From Streptomyces sp. col6 (lineage in GTDB: Bacteria > Actinomycetota > Actinomycetes > Streptomycetales > Streptomycetaceae): DNA of 64,000 nucleotides. Positions 50,343 through 59,764 of this stretch are shown piece after piece. Position 1 is the stretch's first letter. Every line of letters starts with the position of its first letter. The position numbers and the translations under genes were made by a program. The notes beneath the pieces are model-generated. The model made no database searches. It was given only the letters and a program-made list of their open reading frames with translations, and was not told the DNA's origin. The stretch spans positions 1,018,354 to 1,082,353 of the forward strand of contig NZ_RDBL01000013.1 of assembly GCF_008042035.1 (NCBI RefSeq), written 5' to 3'.

Positions 50343-51599
50343 TTACTCGACGAGGCCGTCGGCCGCCTCGACCTCCTCGCGGGTGATGCCCAGCAGATAC
50401 AGCACGGTGTCCAGGAAGGGCACGTTCACCGCCGTGTGCGCGGCCTCGCGGACCACCGGCTTGGCGTTGAAGGCGACCCCGAGCCCCGCCGTGTTCAGCA
50501 TGTCCAGGTCATTGGCCCCGTCGCCGATCGCCACCGTCTGCGCCAGCGGCACCCCCGCCTCGGCGGCGAAGCTCCGCAGCAGCCGGGCCTTGCCCGCCCG
50601 GTCGACGATGTCCCCGGTCACCCGGCCCGTGAGCTTCCCGTCGACGACCTCCAGCGTGTTGGCGGAGGCGAAGTCGAGGCCGAGGCGCTCCTTCAGATCG
50701 TCGGTCACCTGGGTGAACCCGCCCGAGACCACGCCCACTTGGTAGCCGAGCCGCTTCAGCGTACGGATCAGCGTCCGGGCCCCGGGCGTCAGCCGTACCT
50801 CGGAGCGGACCTTGTCCACCACCGACACGTCGAGCCCCGCCAGCAGCGCCACCCGGGCGTGCAGCGACTGCTCGAAGTCCAGCTCGCCGCGCATCGCCCG
50901 CTCGGTCACCTCGGCGACCTCGGCCTCACAGCCGGCGTGGGCCGCGAACAGCTCGATGACCTCGTCCTGGATGAGCGTCGAGTCGACGTCCATCACCACG
51001 AGCCGCTGCGCCCGGCGGCTCAGCCCCGCCGACACGACCGCCACGTCCACCCCGATGCCCGCGGCCTCCGGTGCCAGCGCGGAGCGCAGCTCCTCGGTCC
51101 CCGTACCGGACACGGCGAACTCGACCGCGGTGACCGGGTACTTCGCCAGCCGGAAGACGCGGTCGATGTTCCCGCCGGTCGAGGTGATCCGGGCCGCTAT
51201 GGCCGCCGTCGACTCCGCGGTCAGCGGGTGACCGAGCACCGTGACATGGGAACGCCCGTCGCCGCGCGGCCGGTTGTCGCCCGTACCGGAGATGATCTCG
51301 GCCTGGAGCTTCAGCGAGTCCGCCCAGCTGTGCACGGTGGCCCGCAGGTCGCCCTCGGTGGTCCCGCCCGCGGTGGGGGCGGTGACCAGCGCGCACAGCA
51401 CGATACGGCCCCGCGTCACGACCTGCTCGATGTCGACGACGTCGACGGAGTAGGCGGCGAGGGTGTCGAAGAGGCCCGCGGTGATCCCGGGGCGGTCCTT
51501 CCCGAAGATCTTCACGAGGAGAGTCGGTACGTCCGGACCCTGCCGGGACGCGGCGGGCTCGGGAGACGGGGCGGGCTCAGGGGGCCGGGATGCGCTCAT
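50343..51599 (-). CDS. serB: Phosphoserine phosphatase with N-terminal ACT domains
   Basis: A 418-aa HAD phosphatase completing serine biosynthesis. An ACT-like regulatory region occupies about 25-190 (TLLVKIFGKDRPGITAGLFD is typical of an ACT opening). The HAD domain has motif I MDVDSTLIQDE, VVSGGFTQV for motif II, and AIGDGANDLDML for motif IV. The start is ATG at 51599 with GGTGGAGG upstream. Length and layout match mycobacterial SerB2. Confidence 0.95.
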   Translation of the reverse strand: MSASRPPEPAPSPEPAASRQGPDVPTLLVKIFGKDRPGITAGLFDTLAAYSVDVVDIEQVVTRGRIVLCALVTAPTAGGTTEGDLRATVHSWADSLKLQAEIISGTGDNRPRGDGRSHVTVLGHPLTAESTAAIAARITSTGGNIDRVFRLAKYPVTAVEFAVSGTGTEELRSALAPEAAGIGVDVAVVSAGLSRRAQRLVVMDVDSTLIQDEVIELFAAHAGCEAEVAEVTERAMRGELDFEQSLHARVALLAGLDVSVVDKVRSEVRLTPGARTLIRTLKRLGYQVGVVSGGFTQVTDDLKERLGLDFASANTLEVVDGKLTGRVTGDIVDRAGKARLLRSFAAEAGVPLAQTVAIGDGANDLDMLNTAGLGVAFNAKPVVREAAHTAVNVPFLDTVLYLLGITREEVEAADGLVE

Positions 51600-51827
51600 G
51601 GTGCCTCCACCGTATCGGTCCGCGCGCCCTCGTCGGCAGCCCGTCCCGAGTACCGGACAGCCTGCCCGCACGCACCGGTCCGTCCCCATTTCGCCTGGCT
51701 GCACAGGTCTCGGTGAGGTCACCCTGGGGCGCCCGGCTTTCGTATCGGGGACTGGTCCTGGAATAGTTCCCCACGATGTTCAGCATCCCTAGACTCCCTG
51801 CGACGGGGGTAACACGGGGGACAACTA

Positions 51828-54362
51828 GTGGGGCGCGGAGTGCCGGAACTCGTACTGGAATTGAATGGCAGGACCTGGACGCTCGATCCGTCCAGGTCGT
51901 ACACCCTCGGACGTGATCCGCAGGGCGACATGGCGATCGACGACGCCAGGGTCTCGTGGCGGCACGCCACGATCAGCTGGAACGGCCGCAGTTGGTTCAT
52001 CGAGGACCACGGCAGCACCAACGGCACGTACGTGCACGGGCAGCGGATCCATCAGATGGAGATCGCGGCGGGCTCCGCCGTGAACCTGGGCAACGCCACC
52101 GACGGGCCCCGGCTGAACCTGAGCGCCGCGGACGTCTACAGCGGCCGGGGCGCGGGCCCCGCGCAGCCGCAGCCGCAGCAGGGCGGCGGACCGGGCTGGC
52201 AGCAGCCGGCCCCCCAGCAGCCCGTGCCGCAGCAGCAGGGCTGGCAGCAGCCCGCGCAGCCGCAGCAGCCGCACGTACCGCAGCAGGGCGGGGTCCCGGG
52301 ACCGCCCGGTCCCGGCATCGGCGGCCCTGCGGGGGCGCCGCCGGTCTACGGGGACCGCAGCCCGACCACGTTCCACCAGCTGGCGCTCGGCCGCGTGATG
52401 CGGATCGGTCGTGCGCTGGAGAACGACCTGGTGGTCTCGGACCTCCAGGTCTCCCGGAACCACGCCGAGTTCCACGCGACGCCCGACGGCCGCTTCGAGA
52501 TCCGCGACCTCGGCTCGCACAACGGCACGTACGTCAACGGTCAGCCGCTCTCCAAGTCCGGCTCGGCGCTCATCGGCCCGAACGACACCGTCGGCGTCGG
52601 TCACTCGACCTTCCGGCTCGTCGGCGACCGGCTGGAAGAGTTCGTCGACACCGGTGAGGTCTCCTTCGCGGCCCGCCACCTCACGGTCACGGTCGACGGC
52701 GGCAAGCAGATCCTCAAGGACGTCTCCTTCGGCGTCCCGGAGAAGTCGCTCATCGGTGTCATCGGCCCGTCCGGCTCCGGAAAGTCCACCCTGCTCAAGG
52801 CGCTCACCGGTTACCGGCCCGCCAACCAGGGCGACGTCCTCTACGACAACCGGAACCTCTACAAGCAGTTCGCCGAGCTGCGCCAGCGCATCGGTCTGGT
52901 CCCGCAGGACGACATCCTGCACAAGGAGCTGACCGTCACCCGCGCCCTGAAGTACGCGGCCAAGCTCCGCTTCCCCGCGGACACCACCGAGGCCGAGCGC
53001 CAGGCCCGGATACACGAGGTCCTCACCGAGCTGAAGCTCGACGTCCACAAGGACAAGAAGGTCACCTCGCTCTCCGGCGGCCAGCGCAAGCGCGTCTCGG
53101 TGGCGCTGGAGCTGCTCACCAAGCCGTCGCTGATCTTCCTCGACGAGCCGACCTCGGGCCTCGACCCGGGCATGGACCGCGATGTCATGCAGCTGCTGCG
53201 CGGACTGGCCGACGACGGCCGTACCGTCCTGGTCGTCACGCACTCGGTGGCCGAGCTGGCCATCTGCGACAAGCTGCTGGTGATGGCGCCGGGCGGCGCC
53301 GTGGCCTACTTCGGCCCGCCGGACGAGGCGCTCAACTTCTTCGGCTACACCACCTGGGCCGATGTCTTCTCGGCGTTCGAGAACTACCGCGACTACGACT
53401 GGTCGGGCCGCTGGCGCGGTTCGCAGCACTACCAGATGTACGCCGCCGACATCGACGCCGCCGCCGTGCAGTCCGTGCACATGCCGCCGCCGCAGCAGAT
53501 GCGCCCGCCCAAGCCGCAGGGCTGGGGCACGCAGCTGTGGACGCTGGTGCGCCGCTACCTCTCGGTGATCGGCTCCGACAAGGGCTTCATGGGTCTGATG
53601 GTGATCCTGCCCGCGGTGCTCGGCATCGTCAGCGTGGTCATCCCGTCCGACTACGGGCTCGCCCCGCCCGAGCCGCCGCACAAGTTCAACGGCGACGCCG
53701 GAACGATCATGCTGATCCTCACCATCGGGATGTGCTTCTCCGGCGCGGCCAACTCCGTACGCGAACTGATCAAGGAACGCGTCATCTACGAACGGGAACG
53801 GGCCACCGGTCTGTCCCGCTCCGCCTATCTGATGTCCAAGGTCATCGTCCTCGGCCTGATCACGGCCCTCCAGGGCGTCATCATCTGCGGCATCGGCTTC
53901 GCCACCCGCGACCTGCCCGAAGAGGGCCTGATCATGCCGCCGGCCGTCGAGCTCTGCGTGACGATCATCGCGCTCGGCTTCACCTCGATGATGTTCGGCC
54001 TGGTCATCTCCTCGCTGGTGAAGACCGCCGAGAAGACGATGCCGCTGCTGGTCATGTTCGCGATCGTCCAGGTCGTCTTCACCGGCATCCTCTTCCAGGT
54101 GTACGGATCGCCCGGCCTGGAGCAGTTCGCCTGGCTGATGCCCTCCCGCTGGGCCATCGCGGGCGCCGGCTCGACGCTGGACCTCGCCCACCTCATGCCG
54201 CCGTGGGACCAGAACAACCCCACGGACCTGGACCCGCTCTGGGAGCACACGGCGAGCCAGTGGGGGATCAACGTCGGGATCCTGCTGTTCATCGGCGTCG
54301 TCTGCGGCTTCGCGGTCGCCCGGCTGCTGCGCCGCCACGAGCCCGAGGTCATGCGCAAGTAA
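51828..54362 (+). CDS. ABC transporter with two FHA domains, ATPase-permease fusion (Rv1747-like)
   Basis: An 844-aa protein. FHA1 is at about 24-75 (LGRDPQGDMAIDD, DHGSTNGTYVHG), and a Gln/Pro/Gly-rich linker at about 105-165. FHA2 is at about 190-250 (IGRALENDLVVSD, LGSHNGTYVNG). The NBD has Walker A GPSGSGKST, signature LSGGQRKR and Walker B LIFLDEPTSGLD. An ABC-2 permease domain (about 590-835) ends the protein. FHA domains bind phosphothreonine, so Ser/Thr kinase control is expected, as for mycobacterial Rv1747. The start is GTG at 51828, or a GTG 12 bases later. Confidence 0.93.
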   Translation: MGRGVPELVLELNGRTWTLDPSRSYTLGRDPQGDMAIDDARVSWRHATISWNGRSWFIEDHGSTNGTYVHGQRIHQMEIAAGSAVNLGNATDGPRLNLSAADVYSGRGAGPAQPQPQQGGGPGWQQPAPQQPVPQQQGWQQPAQPQQPHVPQQGGVPGPPGPGIGGPAGAPPVYGDRSPTTFHQLALGRVMRIGRALENDLVVSDLQVSRNHAEFHATPDGRFEIRDLGSHNGTYVNGQPLSKSGSALIGPNDTVGVGHSTFRLVGDRLEEFVDTGEVSFAARHLTVTVDGGKQILKDVSFGVPEKSLIGVIGPSGSGKSTLLKALTGYRPANQGDVLYDNRNLYKQFAELRQRIGLVPQDDILHKELTVTRALKYAAKLRFPADTTEAERQARIHEVLTELKLDVHKDKKVTSLSGGQRKRVSVALELLTKPSLIFLDEPTSGLDPGMDRDVMQLLRGLADDGRTVLVVTHSVAELAICDKLLVMAPGGAVAYFGPPDEALNFFGYTTWADVFSAFENYRDYDWSGRWRGSQHYQMYAADIDAAAVQSVHMPPPQQMRPPKPQGWGTQLWTLVRRYLSVIGSDKGFMGLMVILPAVLGIVSVVIPSDYGLAPPEPPHKFNGDAGTIMLILTIGMCFSGAANSVRELIKERVIYERERATGLSRSAYLMSKVIVLGLITALQGVIICGIGFATRDLPEEGLIMPPAVELCVTIIALGFTSMMFGLVISSLVKTAEKTMPLLVMFAIVQVVFTGILFQVYGSPGLEQFAWLMPSRWAIAGAGSTLDLAHLMPPWDQNNPTDLDPLWEHTASQWGINVGILLFIGVVCGFAVARLLRRHEPEVMRK

Positions 54363-54378
54363 CCGGCCCGGACACGCG

Positions 54379-54416
54379 CCGAAGGGCGGCACCCCGCGCG
54401 GGGTGCCGCCCTTCGG
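54379..54416. terminator. Bidirectional hairpin terminator
   Basis: A perfect 38-base palindrome (two 19-base arms) lies between the convergent FHA-ABC and transglycosylase genes. Confidence 0.85.
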
Positions 54417-54448
54417 CGTTCTGTCACCGGCGTACGGATCGCAGCGGA

Positions 54449-55189
54449 TCAGTACGCGCTGTTGACGTTGTCGATCGAGCCGTACTTGTCGGCGGCGTAG
54501 TTGGCCGACGCGGTGATGTTGGCGACCGGGTCGTACTGCGTGTGCGGGGTGCCGGACACGTGGTAGTAGTCGAACGTCGGCTTGATGATCTGCAGCAGAC
54601 CGATCGACGGCACGCCGTTCTGGGCGTTGATGTCCCAGTCGTTGATCGCGTTCGGGTTACCGCTGGACTCGCGGATGATGTTGCGGTGCAGGCCCTCGTA
54701 CGTACCCGGGATGCCCTTCTTGTGCATGATGTCGAGGGACTCCCGGATCCAGCCGTCCAGGTTGTTCCCGTACATGTGCGTACGGGCGGAGGAGCGGCTG
54801 GAGCGCGACTCGGACTTGTGGGACTTGGCCTTGCTGTGCGCCTTGGCCTTGGCCTTCTTCAGCTTGGCCTTCTTGGCCTTCGCCTCGGCCTTCTCCTTCA
54901 CCGCGGCGGCCTTCTTGGCCTTGGCGGCGTCGGCGGCCTTGACCAGCTTCTCGGCGGTCGAGTGCTGCTCGATGACGCTGTCCTGGATGGCACGGGCCTG
55001 CTTGGAGCTCGCGGAGTCGAAGATGACCGGGGCTGCGGAGAGAGCCTGCGGTTCGGTCTCGGCCTCGGCGTGACCGGGTACCAGGGACAAGGAGATGGCA
55101 GCGGCGGCGACGGCGGAGACGCCGGCGGCGGAGAGCTTCTGGGTCTTGTTCAGGTTTCGGAGACGACCGGTGATGCGGGACGCGGACAT
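54449..55189 (-). CDS. Secreted transglycosylase (SLT-domain) protein
   Basis: A 246-aa protein. The signal peptide runs through about residue 43 (LSAAGVSAVAAAAISLSLVP, then GHAEA). A striking Lys/Ala-rich coiled-coil-like stretch lies at about 85-125. The C-terminal lysozyme-fold domain (about 140-246) has IIRESSGNPNAINDWDINAQ with the catalytic Glu, then PSIGLLQIIKPTFDYY. It cleaves peptidoglycan outside the cell, probably in growth or spore germination. The upstream 450 bases contain a large RNA-like fold. Confidence 0.92.
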   Translation of the reverse strand: MSASRITGRLRNLNKTQKLSAAGVSAVAAAAISLSLVPGHAEAETEPQALSAAPVIFDSASSKQARAIQDSVIEQHSTAEKLVKAADAAKAKKAAAVKEKAEAKAKKAKLKKAKAKAHSKAKSHKSESRSSRSSARTHMYGNNLDGWIRESLDIMHKKGIPGTYEGLHRNIIRESSGNPNAINDWDINAQNGVPSIGLLQIIKPTFDYYHVSGTPHTQYDPVANITASANYAADKYGSIDNVNSAY

Positions 55190-55643
55190 ACAGGCTTACC
55201 TCTTCGAAATTCGGGGGGTCCTCACGGAGGACGAAGACGGGAGCGACTACGCATCTCCGTCGGGGACGAGCTCAATTCTTAGCGGCGGCAAAATGCTCTG
55301 GCAAAGGTGTGACGTACGAAGCCGGGTAGTGGAATGGAGGGCGGTTTGCCGGGTTCGCCCCCAGGTCATCACCACCCAAATCGCCCTTTTCGCTCCACTA
55401 GGTGGCTTCGTAAGTGACGTGGGCCCTATGCGCGGCCTCACATCGGGGCGGTAACAGCGTCACCATGTGTTGCTCGCGCAATGCGGACTGCAACGCTCCG
55501 GAAGGGTTCCGGGCACCCGGTGCGCACCACCCGCCGCGCCCTGCCCGCCGCGCCCCGGTCCCAGGTCCTAGTCCCTCCGCCCCGGTCCCCGGCCGTCCCC
55601 GGGCCGATACGGGCGAGCGGACCCCGCCGGTACCGTGAGGCGC
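55190..55643. other. Long intergenic region between the transglycosylase and histidine kinase genes
   Basis: This 454-base divergent gap has no credible coding frame. Its main content is a nested inverted repeat at 55315-55412. Bases 55190-55314 look like the protein-proximal leader of the transglycosylase gene. The part from 55413 to 55643 is GC-rich with no clear signal seen. Confidence 0.6.
55315..55412. ncRNA. Candidate structured RNA or riboswitch-like element, class unknown
   Basis: Three nested pairings are seen: TACGAAGCC/GGCTTCGTA (55315-55323 with 55404-55412), AGTGGA/TCCACT (55328-55333 with 55394-55399) and AGGGCGGTTT/AAATCGCCCT (55338-55347 with 55378-55387). The third has one G.U wobble on plus-strand RNA but an A.C mismatch on minus-strand RNA. 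It could be the leader of the transglycosylase gene, or a plus-strand RNA. I do not recognise a known riboswitch class. Confidence 0.5.
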
Positions 55644-56789
55644 ATGAGCCACCGACCGCCCTCGGGCCTCGCCGCCGTCAGCGCCGCGCTGCTCGCCATG
55701 AGCCGCCACCTGGAGGTTCGGGACGTCCTGAAGACGATCGTCGCCTCGGCCCGCGAACTCCTGGACGCCGAGTACGCCGCCCTCGGGGTCCCCGACGACC
55801 ACGGCGGCTTCGCCCAGTTCGTCGTCGACGGCGTCAGCGACGAACAGTGGAAGGCCATCGGCCCGCTGCCCCGGCAGCACGGCATCCTCGCCGCGATGCT
55901 CCACGGCGGGAGGACCGAGCGCCTCGGCGACGTCCGCAAGGACCCGCGCTTCGAGGGGTGGCCCAGCGCCCACCCCGACATGTCCGACTTCCTCGGCCTG
56001 CCCATCCGGGACGGCGACGAGACCATCGGCGCGCTCTTCCTCGCCAACAAGAGGTGCCCCAAGCCCGAGGGCACCTGCGGATTCACCGCCGAGGACGAGG
56101 AACTGCTCTCGACCCTCGCCCAGCACGCGGCGATCGCCCTCACCAACGCCCGCCTCTACGAGCGCAGCCGCGAACTCACCATCGCCGAGGAGCGCTCCCG
56201 CCTCGCCCACGAGCTGCACGACGCGGTCAGCCAGAAGCTCTTCTCCCTGCGCCTCACCGCCCAGGCCGCCGCCACCCTGGTCGACCGCGACCCGGCCCGC
56301 GCCAAGGGCGAGCTCCAGCAGGTCGCCGCCCTCGCCGCCGAGGCCGCCGACGAGCTGCGGGCCGCCGTCGTCGAGCTGCGCCCCGCCGGCCTCGACGAGG
56401 ACGGCCTCGTCGCCACCCTGCGCACCCAGATCCAGGTCCTGGACCGAGCCCACAGCGCCCGGGTCACCTTCGGATCCTCCGGCGTACGGGCCCTGCCCGC
56501 CGCCCAGGAGGAAGCACTGCTCCGGGTCTCCCAGGAGGCCCTGCACAACGCCCTGCGCCACGCGGACGCCGGCCGCGTCGACGTCACCCTCGCCCGCCGC
56601 GACGGTGCCACGGTGCTGCGCGTCCGCGACGACGGCCGGGGCTTCGAACCCGCCGCCACCCGCCGGGCCGGGCGCCACCTGGGCCTGGTCTCGATGCGGG
56701 ACCGCGCGAGCGGCGTCGGCGGCCGGCTCACCGTTGCGTCCGAGCCCGGCAAGGGCACCACGATCGAGATGGAGATTCCCGGTGGCTGA
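55644..56789 (+). CDS. GAF-domain sensor histidine kinase (NarX/DevS-like)
   Basis: A 381-aa soluble kinase. The GAF domain (about 15-165) has FLGLPIRDGDETIGALFLAN. The HisKA_3 dimerisation box has phospho-acceptor His in ERSRLAHELHDAVSQKLFSL. The HATPase domain has SQEALHNALRHADAG and RDDGRGFEP, and closes with GLVSMRDRASGVGGRLTVAS. No TM segment is present, so it senses a cytoplasmic cue. The start is ATG at 55644, with an alternative GTG at 55635. It overlaps the response-regulator gene by eight bases. Confidence 0.93.
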   Translation: MSHRPPSGLAAVSAALLAMSRHLEVRDVLKTIVASARELLDAEYAALGVPDDHGGFAQFVVDGVSDEQWKAIGPLPRQHGILAAMLHGGRTERLGDVRKDPRFEGWPSAHPDMSDFLGLPIRDGDETIGALFLANKRCPKPEGTCGFTAEDEELLSTLAQHAAIALTNARLYERSRELTIAEERSRLAHELHDAVSQKLFSLRLTAQAAATLVDRDPARAKGELQQVAALAAEAADELRAAVVELRPAGLDEDGLVATLRTQIQVLDRAHSARVTFGSSGVRALPAAQEEALLRVSQEALHNALRHADAGRVDVTLARRDGATVLRVRDDGRGFEPAATRRAGRHLGLVSMRDRASGVGGRLTVASEPGKGTTIEMEIPGG

Positions 56790-57426
56790 CAGGATCATCA
56801 GGGTGCTGCTCGTCGACGACCACCAGGTCGTCCGCCGCGGCCTGCGTACGTTCCTGGAGATCCAGGAGGACATCGAGGTCGTCGGCGAGGCGTCCGACGG
56901 CGCCGAGGGCGTGGCCAGGACCGAGGAGCTGCGGCCCGACGTCGTACTGATGGACATCAAGATGCCCGGAACCGACGGCATCGAGGCGCTGCGCAGGCTC
57001 CGCGAGCTGGAGAACCCGGCCAAGGTGCTGATCGTCACCAGCTTCACCGAGCAGCGCACGGTCGTACCCGCCCTGCGCGCGGGCGCCTCCGGCTACGTGT
57101 ACAAGGACGTCGACCCCGACGCCCTGGCCGGCGCCATCCGCTCCGTCCACGCCGGGCACGTCCTGCTCCAGCCCGAGGTCGCCGGAGCGCTCCTCGCCCA
57201 GGACGAGCCGGGCTCCGGCACCGGCCGGGGGAGCACCCTGACCGAACGCGAACGGGAAGTGCTCGGCCTGATCGCCGACGGCCGGTCCAACCGGGAGATC
57301 GCCCGCGCCCTGGTCCTGTCCGAGAAGACGGTCAAGACCCACGTCTCGAACATCCTCATGAAACTGGACCTCTCGGACCGCACCCAGGCGGCCCTGTGGG
57401 CGGTCCGCAACGGAGCGGCCGGCTGA
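56782..57426 (+). CDS. NarL/LuxR-type response regulator
   Basis: A 214-aa DNA-binding regulator. The receiver domain has acidic pocket VDDH, phosphorylation-site Asp in VVLMDIKMPGTDG (near 57), and the conserved Thr/Ser and Lys in IVTSF and YVYKDVDPD. The LuxR HTH is TLTEREREVLGLIADGRSN, then KTVKTHVSNILMKL. It is the cognate partner of the upstream kinase. Targets are unknown. Confidence 0.95.
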   Translation: MADRIIRVLLVDDHQVVRRGLRTFLEIQEDIEVVGEASDGAEGVARTEELRPDVVLMDIKMPGTDGIEALRRLRELENPAKVLIVTSFTEQRTVVPALRAGASGYVYKDVDPDALAGAIRSVHAGHVLLQPEVAGALLAQDEPGSGTGRGSTLTEREREVLGLIADGRSNREIARALVLSEKTVKTHVSNILMKLDLSDRTQAALWAVRNGAAG

Positions 57427-57432
57427 GACGGG

Positions 57433-57459
57433 GGAGCACGGGGCCGGCCCCCGTGCTCC
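57433..57459. terminator. Bidirectional hairpin terminator
   Basis: GGAGCACGGGG/CCCCGTGCTCC, an 11-bp stem with a 5-base loop, lies between convergent genes. Confidence 0.7.
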
Positions 57460-58238
57460 TACCGCGCCCGCTCCTCCACATAGGCGTTGTACGCCGCCAC
57501 CTGCGCCCGCCGCGCCACCCGCTCCACCGGCCGCAGCGCCTCGCCCCGGGCCGCCATCTCCGACGCGCTCACCGCACCGCCGTGCCCGTTCTCGTACGCC
57601 ACCGAGACCAGCAGCCCGACCCGCTGCGCCAGCTCCAGCACCCGCACCGCCCTCGGCGGGTAGCCCGGGGCCAGCACCTCGCGCCCCCGCTCCGCCCGCG
57701 CCCGGTACGCGTCCACCGCCGCCTCGGCCACCGGCCCGGAACCGGCCACGTCGAGCCGGGACAGCAGCGCCGTCGCGTCCCGCAGCGCCTCCGCCAGCTC
57801 CCGTTCCGCCTCACCCAGGGACGGCACGTCGGCCGGCGGGGCCTCCCGGACCGCCAGGCAGTGCCACACCACGTCCACGTGCACATCACCGGCCGGGCCC
57901 GCCTCGCGCACCTCCGGCACCAGCCCGTACGGCGCGCCGTGGGTGACCACCGCCTCCTCCGCCTCCAGCGCGCGGGCGTTGAAATCGGCCGGACCGCTCA
58001 GCCCCAGCGGATGCCCCGGCACCGGCAGCGCGACCCGGAAACCGCTCACCCCCAGCGACCGAAGCCGCCCCAGCGCGAACGTGAGCCCGACGGGGCCGGC
58101 CTCACCGGGCAGCCCCTCCACGCGGTGCACCGCGTCCTCCCCGACGATGGCGAGCGCGGCGTCGTCCGGGGACACGAGCCCCGCCAGCAACGCGTTCCCC
58201 CATGCGGCCAGCAGCCCTGAACGTGGTTCCGAAAGCAT
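57459..58238 (-). CDS. Conserved hypothetical protein (259 aa)
   Basis: A 259-aa soluble protein of unknown function, conserved in Streptomyces as I recall. The N-terminal half has SGLLAAWGNALLAGLVSPDD and RLRSLGVSGFRVALPVPGHP, and a middle segment VVTHGAPYGLVPEV. The C-terminal half is helical and Arg/Ala-rich (AERELAEALRDATALLSRLD). No catalytic motif is recognised. The start is ATG at 58238. Confidence 0.78.
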   Translation of the reverse strand: MLSEPRSGLLAAWGNALLAGLVSPDDAALAIVGEDAVHRVEGLPGEAGPVGLTFALGRLRSLGVSGFRVALPVPGHPLGLSGPADFNARALEAEEAVVTHGAPYGLVPEVREAGPAGDVHVDVVWHCLAVREAPPADVPSLGEAERELAEALRDATALLSRLDVAGSGPVAEAAVDAYRARAERGREVLAPGYPPRAVRVLELAQRVGLLVSVAYENGHGGAVSASEMAARGEALRPVERVARRAQVAAYNAYVEERAR

Positions 58239-58392
58239 GCGGACAGCCTAGGGGGTGTCCCGTCGCACCCGGCCCGGTCCGCGACGGCGGGCCCAGCGCC
58301 GCCCGCACTCGCGCGGTGGCGTAGGTTTTCCCTGGGAGCTGTGCCCACAGGCACGCGACGATCTCGACACTGCATGGGGAGACAACGCGCTC

Positions 58393-59190
<798 letters not shown>

Positions 59191-59258
59191 GGCCTGTTGC
59201 CGGGTCCTGCCCGGTTGTGCCCTGTCGTTAAGGGTGTACGCGGAACTACCATGACCAC

Positions 59259-59690
59259 GTGGACATCGACGCGTGGGTGTGGTGGCTGATCGGTGCGGTG
59301 GGACTGGGCATTCCGCTCGTCCTCACCGCGATGCCCGAGTTCGGCATGTTCGCCGTGGGGGCGGTCGCCGCCGCGGTGGTCGCGGCCCTCGGTGGCGGGA
59401 TCGTCGCCCAGGTCCTGGTCTTCGTCATCGTCTCGGTGGCGCTGACGGCCGTGGTGCGCGTGATCGCCGTCCGGCAGCGCGGTGACCGCGCGCCCCAGCA
59501 CGCCACCGGCATCGACGCCCTGAAAGGCCGTCAGGCCGTCGTCCTGGAACGGGTGGACGGCGAGGGAGGCCGCATCAAGCTGGCCGGAGAGATCTGGTCG
59601 GCCCGCGCACTCGACGCCGGACTCAGCTTCGAACCGGGCCAACAGGTCGACGTCGTCGACATCGACGGGGCGACGGCCGTCGTCATGTGA
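59259..59690 (+). CDS. NfeD family membrane protein
   Basis: A 143-aa protein with TM helices at about 5-25, 28-52 and 55-68. A C-terminal OB-fold (about 78-143) includes LKGRQAVVLERVDGEGGRIK, WSARALDAGLSFEPGQQVDV and DIDGATAVV. NfeD proteins pair with SPFH proteins. The SPFH gene follows 74 bases later. The start is GTG at 59259. Confidence 0.9.
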   Translation: MDIDAWVWWLIGAVGLGIPLVLTAMPEFGMFAVGAVAAAVVAALGGGIVAQVLVFVIVSVALTAVVRVIAVRQRGDRAPQHATGIDALKGRQAVVLERVDGEGGRIKLAGEIWSARALDAGLSFEPGQQVDVVDIDGATAVVM

Positions 59691-59764
59691 CCGAACTGCC
59701 CCCACGGCAAGGCGCGTTCTGTCAGACTCGATGACGATCATCAACCGAAGGGCACAAGGAAACG

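Noticed and set aside
55190..55440. c-di-AMP (ydaO) riboswitch upstream of the transglycosylase
   Set aside because: The motif series I remember for actinobacterial ydaO elements is absent. I therefore kept only an unclassified structured element.
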